From: Larkinella terrae | GTDB lineage: Bacteria; Bacteroidota; Bacteroidia; Cytophagales; Spirosomataceae | Length of the DNA: 64,000 nucleotides | Reading direction: 5' to 3' | Assembly (NCBI RefSeq): GCF_009668025.1 | Contig: NZ_WJXZ01000014.1 | Coordinates: 1,260,448 to 1,324,447, forward strand | In this document: positions 32,951 to 43,000 of the stretch, in pieces | Layout of the letters: each line of letters starts with the position of its first letter | Numbering within the stretch: position 1 is the stretch's first letter | Program-made: the position numbers and the translations under genes | Notes under the pieces: generated by a model | Database searches by the model: none | What the model was told of the DNA's origin: nothing | What the model saw: the letters and a program-made list of their open reading frames with translations, nothing else

Positions 32951-33355
32951 ATGAAAAATAAACGCGTCTGGGGAATCTTCCTTCGCAAGCCGACGATGGC
33001 GGAATGGATGATTTTTGGAATGAGCGCCGTGCTGATTCTTGTTACGATCCTGCCAACGGTGTCCGCAAAAACCTACCGAATCTCGGGCGTTATCTGCTGT
33101 TTGGGATTTATTGCACTTTTTGTGCGGGAAACGCAGAGTGATTATCCCCGGTATTTTTATAAATGGCTCTGGGCGTTGTTCGGGATCGTTAAAGTCAACG
33201 TAAAGCTGGTGGACGAAATCTTTTTGCGCCAGACCTGGCAGTTGTTCGACCTGGTGCTCATCATCGTCCTGCTCCGTTCCATTCACAGTTACAATACGGA
33301 GAATGACCGAAAACCGCTGTTCTTTCGCCGACCTTACCGGCCCGTGACTCAGTAA
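32951..33355 (+). CDS. Small membrane protein, unknown
   Basis: The 134-residue protein has about three hydrophobic segments: MIFGMSAVLILVTILP, ISGVICCLGFIALFV and WQLFDLVLIIVLL, with basic termini. No family is recognised. Its end overlaps the end of the convergent rarA gene by 7 bases. Confidence 0.6.
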   Translation: MKNKRVWGIFLRKPTMAEWMIFGMSAVLILVTILPTVSAKTYRISGVICCLGFIALFVRETQSDYPRYFYKWLWALFGIVKVNVKLVDEIFLRQTWQLFDLVLIIVLLRSIHSYNTENDRKPLFFRRPYRPVTQ

Positions 33356-34620
33356 TCGTACCAGTCGCCCCACCAGCGCTGCAATTGCTTCCGGATGTCG
33401 TTTTCCCGCGCATTTTGACCCGGTTCATAGAGTTTTGTTCCTTTCAGGTCGTCGGGCAAAAAGTTTTGCTGGACAAAATTTCCTTCAAAATCGTGCGCGT
33501 ACTGGTAATTTTTTCCGTATCCAATCTGCTTCATCAGTTTCGTCGGCGCATTCCGGAGATGTAGCGGCACCGGCTGGTCGGAGGTGCGTTCGGCCAGCGC
33601 CATCGCTTCGCCGATAGCCATGTAACTGGCGTTACTTTTGGGCGAAGTGGCTAAATAAACCGCTACCTGCGAAAGAACGATCCGGCATTCGGGATAGCCA
33701 ATCGCCTTGACGGCCTGCATCGCGTTGGTCGCCATGATGATGGCCGTCGGATTGGCGTTGCCGATGTCTTCCGACGCCAGAATCAACATCCGCCGGGCAA
33801 TGAATTCGGGATCTTCACCGGCCACGATCATCCGCGCCATCCAGTACAGGGCTCCGTTAGGGTCGCTGCCGCGCAGGGATTTGATGAAGGCCGAAATGAT
33901 GTCGTAGTGCTGTTCGCCGGATTTGTCATACCGCGCAATCTGGTGTTGGGCAACGGCGGTCACCAGCTCATCGTCGATCGTCATTTCCTGGTTATCGGGT
34001 CGGGAAGTTACTACTAACTCCAATAAATTCAGGAGCTTACGACCATCGCCCCCCGAAAGCCGCATCAGCGCATCGTAGGAGTCAACGGTTATTTTTTTCT
34101 CTTTCAGATAACTGTCTTTCTGAAGCGCGTTATCGACCAGTTGCTTGAGTTCGTTCGCGCCCAGCGATTCCAGAATGTAAACCTGGCAGCGCGACAGCAG
34201 GGCCGAGTTGACCTCGAACGACGGATTTTCAGTCGTCGCACCGATCAGCGTAATGGTTCCTTTTTCAACCGCGCCGAGCAGCGCATCCTGCTGGTTCTTG
34301 TTAAACCGGTGAATTTCATCGATAAAAACAATCGGAGGAAACAAACCGGATGGGCGACTCAGCACATCCCGAACTTCCTTGACCCCGGAACTGATGGCGC
34401 TCAGGCTGAAAAACGGGCGTTTGGTCGCTTCCGCAATCAGCTGCGCCAGTGTGGTTTTCCCGACGCCCGGCGGCCCCCATAAAATCATCGATGGAATGCG
34501 GTTGGTTTCAACGGCCCGGCGCAAGGCACTTTTTGGACCAATCAGTTTTTGCTGGCCAATGACATCGTCGAGGGTGCGCGGACGCATGCGTTCGGGTAGG
34601 GGCGTGGTAATGGGGTTCAT
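33349..34620 (-). CDS. rarA: Replication-associated recombination protein A (RarA/MgsA)
   Basis: This is a 423-residue AAA+ ATPase of the clamp-loader clade. MRPRTLDDVIGQQKLIG opens the family, Walker A is GPPGVGKT (residues 49-56), Walker B VFIDEIHRF follows with sensor 1 in IGATTENPSFEVNSALLSR. The C-terminal tetramerisation part has SLRGSDPNGALYWMARM and the YAHDFEGNFVQQNFLPD region. RarA acts at stalled replication forks. Confidence 0.93.
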   Translation of the reverse strand: MNPITTPLPERMRPRTLDDVIGQQKLIGPKSALRRAVETNRIPSMILWGPPGVGKTTLAQLIAEATKRPFFSLSAISSGVKEVRDVLSRPSGLFPPIVFIDEIHRFNKNQQDALLGAVEKGTITLIGATTENPSFEVNSALLSRCQVYILESLGANELKQLVDNALQKDSYLKEKKITVDSYDALMRLSGGDGRKLLNLLELVVTSRPDNQEMTIDDELVTAVAQHQIARYDKSGEQHYDIISAFIKSLRGSDPNGALYWMARMIVAGEDPEFIARRMLILASEDIGNANPTAIIMATNAMQAVKAIGYPECRIVLSQVAVYLATSPKSNASYMAIGEAMALAERTSDQPVPLHLRNAPTKLMKQIGYGKNYQYAHDFEGNFVQQNFLPDDLKGTKLYEPGQNARENDIRKQLQRWWGDWYDY

Positions 34621-34657
34621 GCAGAATTTGCCGTTTGATGTTTACCGGTTCTGGTTA

Positions 34658-34691
34658 CAAAGGTAGCCAAGCTTAGTGGGTAAACTTCAAA
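34658..34691 (-). promoter_or_regulatory. Promoter of rarA
   Basis: On the minus strand TTTG (34691-34688) is followed after 22 bases by TACCTTTG (34665-34658), close to the Bacteroidota consensus, 37 bases before the ATG. Confidence 0.6.
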
Positions 34692-34734
34692 CGGCAAACA
34701 ATAGTTAACACGCCAGCGAACGGGTTAGGTTGCG

Positions 34735-35325
34735 TTACAAAACCACTTTTTCGGGCGAGATGTATTTCTTGAGGTTGGTCAGCGCGCCAAAGATCAGGTT
34801 ATAAACCGATTGGATGTTGATCTGCATCAGCGACGAAATTTCCTCGTTGCTCAAATTCTGGTAATAGCGCAGATAAACAGCTTCGCGCTGACGGCGGGGG
34901 AGTTTTTCGATGGCTTTGGCCACGCAGGAATTAACGTGGTCGTCTTCTTCGTACGAAATCAGCGTCGATTCGTAGGAGGGGGCGCAGCCGGGGAGCCATT
35001 CGCGGTCGTTTTCGACATCGTCCTGGCTGCTGAATTTCATCTCGGCGTTCAGGTGGCGAACCAGCTTCCGCTTGATCGACGCCATGAGATAAAACCGCAC
35101 CGAAGTGGTCTGGCCGATGGTTTGCCGGTGTTTCCACAATTCGACAAACAGGTCGTGAATACAATCTTTGATCAGCGCCCGGTCGGCGGTGAAATGGGCG
35201 CAGTAGTGATACAGCACCTGAACATATTCCTTGTAAAGCCGGGCGAAAGCCACTTCATCGCCACTCCGGAACTGATCCCAGAGTTGCTCTTCGTCTATAC
35301 CGGACGGGGTGCGGTAGCGAGGCAT
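34735..35325 (-). CDS. ECF-type RNA polymerase sigma factor
   Basis: The 196-residue protein has sigma region 2 at about residues 20-70 (FARLYKEYVQVLYHYCAH, then DCIHDLFVELWKHR) and region 4 at about 135-185 (LPRRQREAVYLRYYQNLS, NEEISSLMQINIQSVYNLI). Many Bacteroidota ECF factors of this size regulate SusCD loci with a FecR-type anti-sigma factor; none is encoded here, so its target is open. It could serve the glycan region that begins 2 kb to the right, which is inference. Confidence 0.87.
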   Translation of the reverse strand: MPRYRTPSGIDEEQLWDQFRSGDEVAFARLYKEYVQVLYHYCAHFTADRALIKDCIHDLFVELWKHRQTIGQTTSVRFYLMASIKRKLVRHLNAEMKFSSQDDVENDREWLPGCAPSYESTLISYEEDDHVNSCVAKAIEKLPRRQREAVYLRYYQNLSNEEISSLMQINIQSVYNLIFGALTNLKKYISPEKVVL

Positions 35326-35486
35326 AGTTAAGGTTTAGGATGGGTCGAAAGAATGTACTCAGTGTACAGAATGTAAACTTATTAACAAATCTTGGTAATA
35401 AAAACAGTCCAGGCATTTTTTTAAAAAATCTTGTATTAATTGGATTATTTTTATTCTGGTATGCTTGCATACGGTTTTATCAACCG

Positions 35487-37136
35487 TTAGATAACAATTG
35501 GCGTAAATCGGAAACTTTCTCCGTCAAAGAGACCTTTGTCGCTCAACTTCAACGACGGAATCACCAGTAACGCCATGAAGGAGAGGGTCATAAACGGCGA
35601 CGTCAGTGTGCTGCCCAGTTTGTCTTTCACAAACCGGTCGATCGCGGTATACTGTTCAGCCACAGAATATCCGTTCGCGTCCGTCATGAGTCCGGCGATG
35701 GGGAGGGGGATAAATTGAGAATCACCCGAACCGGATTCCGTGTTGCCGGAAACCGCACTGAGACCGCCTTTGGCTTCAATGACCCGATTGACCGCCTGAG
35801 CAATACTTTCGTCGTCGCAGCCAACGGCAATGATATTGTGGGAATCGTGGCCAACCGACGACGCGATTGCGCCGGTTGTAAGCCCAAAATTTTTGATAAA
35901 AGCCAGCGCCGGAGCCGAATCCTGGTAGCGATTGACCACGGTTATTTTCAGAATGTCGCGGGCCGGGTCGGAAACAATCCGGTTTTCAATCAGCGTAGGA
36001 GGGAGTGTTAACCTGTTGGTAATCAATTGACCGTCGAGGCACTCGATGACCTGAAGTTGTCCGACGGATTCGGCAATGACTTCAAAATCGACCGGTTTTT
36101 TCGGTTGGCAATTGAACTGATTGACGTGTTCGCTGCGCAGATCCGGCAGTTTCGAAACGCCATTTTCGGCCACGATTTCTCCGTTGATGAAGGTTTTCAG
36201 GATCGTTAGGTCCGAAATCGAATCCACGACGATAAAGTCAGCCGGGTCGCCTTCGCGCAGCAAGCCCACCGGCAAACGGTAATGCAGCACCGGATTCAGA
36301 CAGGCCGCCCGCAGCACATCGAACGCATCATGTCCTTTGGCCAGCCCCCGCTTGACCAATTGATTGATGTGGCCTTCCAGCAAACTGTCGGGGTGTTTAT
36401 CGTCGGAACAGAACATGATTTTCTCCGGAAAACCGCTCAGCAGTGGAATCAGAGCCTCGAAATTTTTGGCCGCGCTGCCCTCCCTAATCAGAATGTTCAT
36501 CCCGCGCTGCACTTTGTCCAGCCCTTCCTCGTACGTAAAACATTCGTGATCGGTGGTCATTCCGGCGTCGATGTATTGCTGGGCGTCGTTGCCCCGCAAA
36601 CCGGGCGCGTGGCCGTCGATGGGCTTATTAAATGCCTTCGCCAGGGCAATTTTTGCCATCACGTCGGGGTCCTGCTGCAACACGCCCGGAAAATTCATCA
36701 TTTCGGCCAGATAGCCTATTTCCTTTAATCCCAGTAATCTTCTTACATCCCGAACGCCGATGATGGCTCCGGCGGTTTCGAAGGTGGTGGCCGGAACGCA
36801 GGATGGCGCGCCAAAGCAGAACTTGAACGGAACGCGTTTGCCGTCGGCAATCATGTATTCGACTCCTTCGACGCCCAGCACGTTGCCAATTTCGTGCGGG
36901 TCTGAAACCGTGGAAACCGTGCCGTGCACCACCGCCATCCGGGCAAACTGGGCGGGCGTGAGCAGGGAGCTTTCAATGTGGACGTGCGCGTCGACAAAAC
37001 CGGGCAGCAAATACGGTTTTCCGGGTTGTTCAGGTCCTAATTCATCAATTTGATGAATCCGTCCCTGTTCAATGGTCAACTGACTAAAACGGATGGTGCG
37101 GTCGAAGAGGTTTAGGAGATTGCCGGAAACTTGCAT
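35487..37136 (-). CDS. ade: Adenine deaminase
   Basis: The 549-residue amidohydrolase converts adenine to hypoxanthine plus ammonia in purine salvage. It has LLPGFVDAHVHIESSLLTP (His51 and His53, metal binding), STVSDPHEIGNVLG, PIDGHAPGLRG, MTTDHECFTYEEG and FCSDDKHPD. The C-terminal Ade domain includes VGHDSHNIIAVGCDD. Length matches the family. It is divergent from the dehydratase gene at 37261. Confidence 0.92.
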   Translation of the reverse strand: MQVSGNLLNLFDRTIRFSQLTIEQGRIHQIDELGPEQPGKPYLLPGFVDAHVHIESSLLTPAQFARMAVVHGTVSTVSDPHEIGNVLGVEGVEYMIADGKRVPFKFCFGAPSCVPATTFETAGAIIGVRDVRRLLGLKEIGYLAEMMNFPGVLQQDPDVMAKIALAKAFNKPIDGHAPGLRGNDAQQYIDAGMTTDHECFTYEEGLDKVQRGMNILIREGSAAKNFEALIPLLSGFPEKIMFCSDDKHPDSLLEGHINQLVKRGLAKGHDAFDVLRAACLNPVLHYRLPVGLLREGDPADFIVVDSISDLTILKTFINGEIVAENGVSKLPDLRSEHVNQFNCQPKKPVDFEVIAESVGQLQVIECLDGQLITNRLTLPPTLIENRIVSDPARDILKITVVNRYQDSAPALAFIKNFGLTTGAIASSVGHDSHNIIAVGCDDESIAQAVNRVIEAKGGLSAVSGNTESGSGDSQFIPLPIAGLMTDANGYSVAEQYTAIDRFVKDKLGSTLTSPFMTLSFMALLVIPSLKLSDKGLFDGESFRFTPIVI

Positions 37137-37260
37137 GAATAGGGAAGAATCTTGATTTTTTTATTTCAATATTAGTGATAATTCACAGACTTTTGTCTCT
37201 TGTATTAAACCGAGGGCTCCTGATCCATCAGCACCCACCGAAATTCCTACTCGAATAACT

Positions 37261-38928
37261 ATGCAACATAAAGTTCTGAAAGTACACCCTGCCGATAATG
37301 TAATTGTGGCCCTGCAAAATTTCAAACCGGGCGAACAAATTGATTTTGAGGGTCAAACGTACACGCTGCCCATTGGCGTTGGCATTAAACATAAATTCGT
37401 AACCGAAGACCTGCAAACCGGTGACTCGGTTATTATGTACGGAGTTCTGGTTGGCAAGGCAACGCAACCGATCAAGCGGGGCGAACCCATTACAACGTTC
37501 AATTTGAAGCACGATGCCGATCATTACGGTATCGAAAAAAAACAACCGTATTCGTGGCAGCCGCCCGATGTGTCGGCCTGGAAAAACCGGACCTTCATGG
37601 GCTACCACCGGGCCGATGGGCAGGTGGGAACCGCCAATTACTGGCTCGTCGTGCCGCTGGTTTTCTGCGAAAACCGCAACATTCTGATCCTGAAAGATGC
37701 TTTTGAGCGGGAATTAGGCTACGCCCAATCGGAGATTTACCGCGAACAGGTCCACGAATTGCTGCAACTGTATAAAGTCGGCGACCTGGATCGGGTTCAT
37801 AAAATGGAAGCGTTCCTGGATCCCTCGCAGGTGCGGACGCTCGACGAACCGGTAACGAAGCGGCCGTTTAAAAACATTGACGGCATCAAGTTTCTGACGC
37901 ACGAAATGGGTTGTGGCGGCACGCGGCAGGATTCCGAAGCCTTGTGCGGTCTGTTTGCCGGTTTTATCAATAACCCCAACGTGGTTGGTGTCACGGTTTT
38001 GAGTTTGGGTTGTCAGCATACGCAAACGTCGATGCTGGAAGACGAGGTTCGGAAACGGAATCCGAAATTCAACAAACCGATGCTGATATTCGAACAGCAG
38101 GACGGCACCGAATACGCAATGCTGACCAACGCCATTCGCGAAACGTTTCTGGGGTTGATCGAAGCGAATAAAATTGAGCGGAAACCGGCGCCCCTGAGTG
38201 CGCTGACTGTCGGATTGAAATGTGGTGGTTCAGACGGTTTTTCGGGCCTTTCGGCCAACCCGGCCATCGGACATCTATCGGATATTCTGGTCACGCTCGG
38301 AGCCAAAACCGTGCTGGCGGAGTTTCCGGAACTGAACGGCGTGGAGCAGGAACTGATCAACCGCTCGACTTCGGACGAAAAAGCCCTGAAATTCATTCAC
38401 CTCATGCAGGATTATTCGGCCAAAGCCGAAGCCGTGGGTTCCGGTTTTGACATGAATCCGTCGCCGGGAAATATTCGGGATGGGTTGATTACCGACGCCA
38501 TTAAGTCGGCGGGAGCGGCCAAAAAAGGCGGCACTTCCCCCGTTACCGACGTTTTGAATTACACCGAACCGGCTACCACGCCCGGCCTGAACCTCCTCTG
38601 CACCCCGGGCAATGACGTGGAAGCGACGACTGGTATGGCGGGTTCGGGTACGAATATCATTCTGTTTACTACTGGTTTGGGTACGCCAACGGGAAATCCG
38701 ATTTGTCCGGTTGCCAAGATTTCGACCAATACTGCCCTGCTCCGGCGAATGCCCGACGTCATCGATTTCGACTGCGGCCCGATCATCGAAGGAGAACAAA
38801 CCATTGAAGCCAACGCCGAAGAAATGCTCGAATACGTCATCCGGCTGGCCAGTGGCGAAGTGAAAACCAAAGCCCAACAACTGGGTCAGGACGATTTTAT
38901 TCCCTGGAAACGGGGCGTTTCACTTTAA
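37261..38928 (+). CDS. UxaA/GarD-family sugar-acid dehydratase, probable L-fuconate dehydratase
   Basis: The 555-residue protein has an N-terminal SAF domain (residues 1-100; VGIKHKFVTEDLQTGDSVIMYGV) and the large altronate/galactarate dehydratase domain: GYHRADGQVGTANYWLVVP, HEMGCGGTRQDSEALC, GLKCGGSDGFSGLSANPA, LCTPGNDVEATTGMAGSG and FTTGLGTPTGNP. Family members dehydrate aldonates or aldarates. Since the window encodes every other step of oxidative L-fucose degradation but no enolase-type fuconate dehydratase, I infer that this enzyme makes 2-keto-3-deoxy-L-fuconate. Altronate remains possible, but no other uronate genes are seen. Confidence 0.8.
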   Translation: MQHKVLKVHPADNVIVALQNFKPGEQIDFEGQTYTLPIGVGIKHKFVTEDLQTGDSVIMYGVLVGKATQPIKRGEPITTFNLKHDADHYGIEKKQPYSWQPPDVSAWKNRTFMGYHRADGQVGTANYWLVVPLVFCENRNILILKDAFERELGYAQSEIYREQVHELLQLYKVGDLDRVHKMEAFLDPSQVRTLDEPVTKRPFKNIDGIKFLTHEMGCGGTRQDSEALCGLFAGFINNPNVVGVTVLSLGCQHTQTSMLEDEVRKRNPKFNKPMLIFEQQDGTEYAMLTNAIRETFLGLIEANKIERKPAPLSALTVGLKCGGSDGFSGLSANPAIGHLSDILVTLGAKTVLAEFPELNGVEQELINRSTSDEKALKFIHLMQDYSAKAEAVGSGFDMNPSPGNIRDGLITDAIKSAGAAKKGGTSPVTDVLNYTEPATTPGLNLLCTPGNDVEATTGMAGSGTNIILFTTGLGTPTGNPICPVAKISTNTALLRRMPDVIDFDCGPIIEGEQTIEANAEEMLEYVIRLASGEVKTKAQQLGQDDFIPWKRGVSL

Positions 38929-38946
38929 TTTTATTGAGTGATTTTG

Positions 38947-39002
38947 TGATTGAGTGATTGAGCGAGTTTTAAAAGATTCGCGTCACTCAATCACTCAATC
39001 GC
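38947..39002. repeat. Inverted repeat of GATTGAGTGATTGAG words
   Basis: GATTGAGTGATTGAG words at 38947-38966 are complementary to CTCAATCACTCAATC words at 38982-39002, around a short loop. It lies between two same-direction pathway genes. The same words recur at 60877-60960. Confidence 0.8.
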
Positions 39003-39022
39003 TCATTCACACAATAATAAAG

Positions 39023-39796
39023 ATGTTTAGCTTAAAAGATAAAGTTGCCATCATTACGGGTGGGGCCAGTGGGATTGGGCTGGCGATTTCGCAGACGTTT
39101 GCGCAGGCGGGTGCGTTGGTTCACATCCTTGAATTGAATACTGATCTGGCGAAAACCGTGGCGGAAGAAATCAACGCTACGGGTGGTCGCGCGTACGCGC
39201 ACGCGGTCGATGTGTCGAATCAGGCACAGGTGATCGAGGTAATTGGGCAGGTTGCCGCGGGCGGACCCATCAACATCTTGGTCAACAACGCCGGTATTTC
39301 CCACATCGGAACGGTGGAAACCACCACCGAAGCCGACTTCGACCGCGTTTTTACGGTCAATGTGAAAGGCGCTTACAACTGTTTGTATGCCACCATTCCC
39401 CACTTGAAAGCCAATGGCGGGGGCGTCGTGCTGAACATGGCGTCGATTGCGGCCACGGTGGGCATTCCCGACCGGTTTGCCTATTCGATGACCAAAGGCG
39501 CGGTGGTGTCGATGACGTTGTCGGTGGCGAAGGATTACCTGAAACACAACATTCGCTGCAACTGCATTTCGCCCGCCCGGGTTCACACACCCTTTGTGGA
39601 TGGTTTTATCGCGAAAACGTATCCCGGAAAAGAAGCCGAAATGTTTGCCAAACTGGCGGCCACGCAGCCAATTGGCCGGATGGCAAAACCGATCGAGATT
39701 GCCGCCCTGGCCCTCTATCTCTGTTCGGATGAAGCCGGTTTTAATACGGGTTGTGATTATCCGATCGATGGCGGTTTTGTCCGCTTGAATAACTAA
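39023..39796 (+). CDS. SDR dehydrogenase, probable 2-keto-3-deoxy-L-fuconate dehydrogenase
   Basis: The 257-residue classical SDR has TGGASGIG (12-19), NNAG (88-91), Ser141 in NMASIAATVG, Tyr154-x-x-x-Lys158 in FAYSMTKGA, and CISPARVHTPFVDGFI. It follows the dehydratase in the same direction, so oxidation of its 2-keto-3-deoxy product to 2,4-diketo-3-deoxy-L-fuconate is the likely role. The upstream in-frame start at 38954 lies inside the inverted repeat and is rejected. Confidence 0.82.
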   Translation: MFSLKDKVAIITGGASGIGLAISQTFAQAGALVHILELNTDLAKTVAEEINATGGRAYAHAVDVSNQAQVIEVIGQVAAGGPINILVNNAGISHIGTVETTTEADFDRVFTVNVKGAYNCLYATIPHLKANGGGVVLNMASIAATVGIPDRFAYSMTKGAVVSMTLSVAKDYLKHNIRCNCISPARVHTPFVDGFIAKTYPGKEAEMFAKLAATQPIGRMAKPIEIAALALYLCSDEAGFNTGCDYPIDGGFVRLNN

Positions 39797-39883
39797 AGAG
39801 ACAGGAGAGGTTAGAATTGAGACAGGAGACCGGTTTGCGGGGAGCAATTGGTCTCTTTTCTCACGTCTAACTTCTTGCTTCTT
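39795..39883. repeat. Imperfect inverted repeat
   Basis: AAGAGACAGGAGAGGTTAGA-type words at 39795-39831 are roughly 75 percent complementary to 39850-39883 (GGTCTCTTTTCTC and on). It begins at the stop of the SDR gene and abuts the long perfect hairpin that follows. Confidence 0.6.
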
Positions 39884-39932
39884 CCAACGCAAACGGGCGT
39901 ACCGGATATTCCGGTACGCCCGTTTGCGTTGG
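39884..39932. terminator. 23-bp perfect hairpin with 3-base loop
   Basis: Bases 39884-39906 and 39910-39932 are exact complements around the loop TAT; the stem includes AAACGGGCGTACCGGA. There is no long T tract after it, but its position after the SDR gene and before the SusC leader suits transcription termination or mRNA 3'-end protection. Confidence 0.75.
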
Positions 39933-40078
39933 GAAAAGTTTCCATTTACTATATTTTTTATAAAAAAACAATATCTAAATCATATTTAATAAATATTTTA
40001 TAGTATGTGCTTATATTTTAAAATATTTTATTAATCTTGTGTTAAATTTCTTGAACATCTATTACACTACATCTTTCT

Positions 40079-43000
40079 ATGGCAAAAAATCTACTGAGGC
40101 TTATTATCTTATGTTTGATAATAAGTACTCCCACGTTCGCGCAGACGATCACGGGCAGGGTGACGGCGAGTACCGACGGGCAGGCATTGCCGGGCGTTTC
40201 GATCCTGGTAAAAGGAACGACAATGGGTACTACGTCAGACGCGAGTGGCAAGTACAGTGTTTCTGCCGGTAAATCCGGAACGTTGGTTTTCTCTTTTATC
40301 GGTTACAAATCGAAAGAAGTAGCCATTGAAAACCGCTCCGTGATCGATATTACGCTGGACGAAGATGCCGGAATTCTGGACGAAGTGGTCGTTACGGCTT
40401 TCGGTGTTTCGCAGGAAAAACGCGCATTGGGTTACGCTACGGCAGTTGTTAACAACGAAGCCCTGGTTAAAACCGCATCGCCCAACTTTGCCACGGCACT
40501 TTACGGAAAAGCGCCCGGTGTAACGATCAATGCCACGCCGGGTGGTGCGACCAGTGCGGTGAGCATCAGCATCCGCGGGTTAAGCTCCATTACCGGTAAC
40601 ACGCAGCCCCTGATCGTAATGGACGGTATTCCCATTCGCAACGGCGAGGTTCGGAACAACGATTATTGGGGTGACCAACGCATTCGCGGAAACGGTCTGC
40701 TGGATTTGAACCCGGCCGATATCGAAAACCTCTCGATTCTGAAAGGTGCTTCAGCGGCCGCACTGTACGGTTCGGAAGCCGTGAACGGGGTCGTTCTGGT
40801 GACTACCAAACGCGGAAAAGCCGGAAAAGGGCTGGGCGTTGATTTCAGCGCAAGCTACAGCGTTGATAAAATTGCTTACCTGCCTCGCTATCAGAACGTC
40901 AGAGGTCCGGGTTACATGCTGAACTATTCGAATGGTGGTCAGGATGCCAACGGTTTTATCTCCTACGATACCAACGGCGACGGCGTGGGTGACACCCGGG
41001 GTTTGCTGAATGCGACGGTCAACTTCGGACCTAAATTTGACGGACAGCCGGTAATGGCGTTCGATGGTGTGATCCGTCCGTATTCTCCTTCCAACAACAG
41101 CTACGCTGATCTATTCCAGAACGCGAGCAGCTCGAACATCAACCTGGCGGTTTCGCAGGCCACGGACAAATCCAACCTGCGGTTTTCCTACACCCGCCAG
41201 GACAACGGAATGATCAGCTACAACGCGAAGAACAGCAAGAACATCATGAACCTGAACTCCAGCTTTCACATTAACAAGAAGCTGACGACGGATTTGATGG
41301 TGAACTTTGTGAACCAGACGACGCATAACCGCCCGTATAAAGTCGATCGGATGATCAACAACTTTACGGGGATGATGAACCGGTTTGAAAACGCCGACTG
41401 GTATTTTAACAAGTACCAAACCAGCCAGGGCTACAAGTTCGTAACCGGGACCAACCAGAGTCTGACGCCGGGTGAAAATATCATCCGCAATGGTTTCAAA
41501 TCGGATATCGGTGATTACGTGTGGAGTACGCGGGCCAACACCTACGATGAATACAGCAACCGCGTGATTGCCTCGTTGACGCAGAACTGGGAGATTATCG
41601 ACGGGTTAAACCTCCGGGGCCGGATCGGGACCGATATAACGTCGGAGCGGATTGAAGACAAGCAACGGAGTTCGATTCCTCTTGCCTTCGGTTATTCAGG
41701 TTCTTTTGCGATGAACAATAACCTGTACAATAATGTCTACGGTGACGTGTTGTTGAGCTATTCCCGGAAATTGAATACCGACATTACACTTTCGGCAAAA
41801 GCGGGTTACACGGCCAACAAGCAGTTAAATACTTTCGTAAGCCGATCGACGAACGGTGGTTTGAGCACGGAGAACTTCTTCGACATTTCGGCATCCGTAA
41901 ATACGGCAGGTGGTAGCAATACCCGCGATCGTTACGTCCGGGACGCTTACTTTGGAACGGTAAATTTTGATTACAAAGGCTCATTCTTTGTTGAAGGTAC
42001 AATCCGGAGAGACCGTACCTCGACGCTTATTTCGGGCAACAACGCCTTTACGTACCCGTCCGTGAACGCGAGTTTCGTATTCAGCGACTTGCTGGATCTG
42101 CCGGTGGCGGTTTCATACGGAAAACTGCGGGCATCTTACGGAATCGTAGGGAATTATCCGATTATTTACAGCGCCAACAACGCTTACAACCAGGGTAACC
42201 TGAGTTTACAGCAAACCGGTGGTAGTTCCGTATTGTATACGAACATCAGCAACGCCTACGGGAACGATAAAATCCGTCCGGAGCAAAAACGGGAATATGA
42301 ATTCGGTCTGGAAGCCCGGTTTTTCAAAAACCGCCTGGGCTTAGACCTGTCGTATTATAATGCGCAGATCGTCGATCAGATTCTGCCGTTGTCAATTGCT
42401 GCCAGCTCGGGTGCCAGAACGGTTCTGGCCAACATCGGTACGCTGAGAAACCAGGGTGTGGAACTGGCCCTGAATTACTCACCCATTAAAGGCGCCGGGC
42501 TGAATGACTTCAACTGGGATATTATTCTGAACCTGGCTAAAAACAGTAACAAGGTAGAAAAGCTGGCCAACGGTTCGACGGAGCTACTCCACGCGGATTA
42601 CGACGGAAACGCGGCTCAGTTGCGGTCGGTTGTCGGGCAACCGATGGGTGATATTTACGCGCACGGTATCCTTAAAAATGCCAGTGGACAGCCTGTCGTT
42701 GGAACGAATGGTCTGTATCAACTGGATGGCGCTAACTGGATCAAAGTTGGAAATGCGATGCCGAAACTGACGGGCGGTTTGATCAACAGCGTGAGCTATA
42801 AAGGCTTTAACCTGGATGTCGTGACGGACTTCCGGTACGGTGGTTATATCATGCCGACCGGTATCAACTGGTTGACTTCCAGAGGGTTGACGGAAGAAAG
42901 CTTGACGGCAATGGACGCGGAACACGGCGGCTTGAGCTATTACATTGATGCCAACGGCAAAGGAGTTCAGACGTCGGCAGCCGCCGGACCAAACGGTCAG

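Noticed and set aside
34735-35325. ECF sigma factor as dedicated regulator of the first SusCD pair
   Set aside because: No anti-sigma gene is adjacent and another gene intervenes; the link is kept only as a possibility.
35459-35472. GTATGC/GCATAC small palindrome before the adenine deaminase 3' end
   Set aside because: Six-base arms in AT-rich sequence, not distinguishable from chance.
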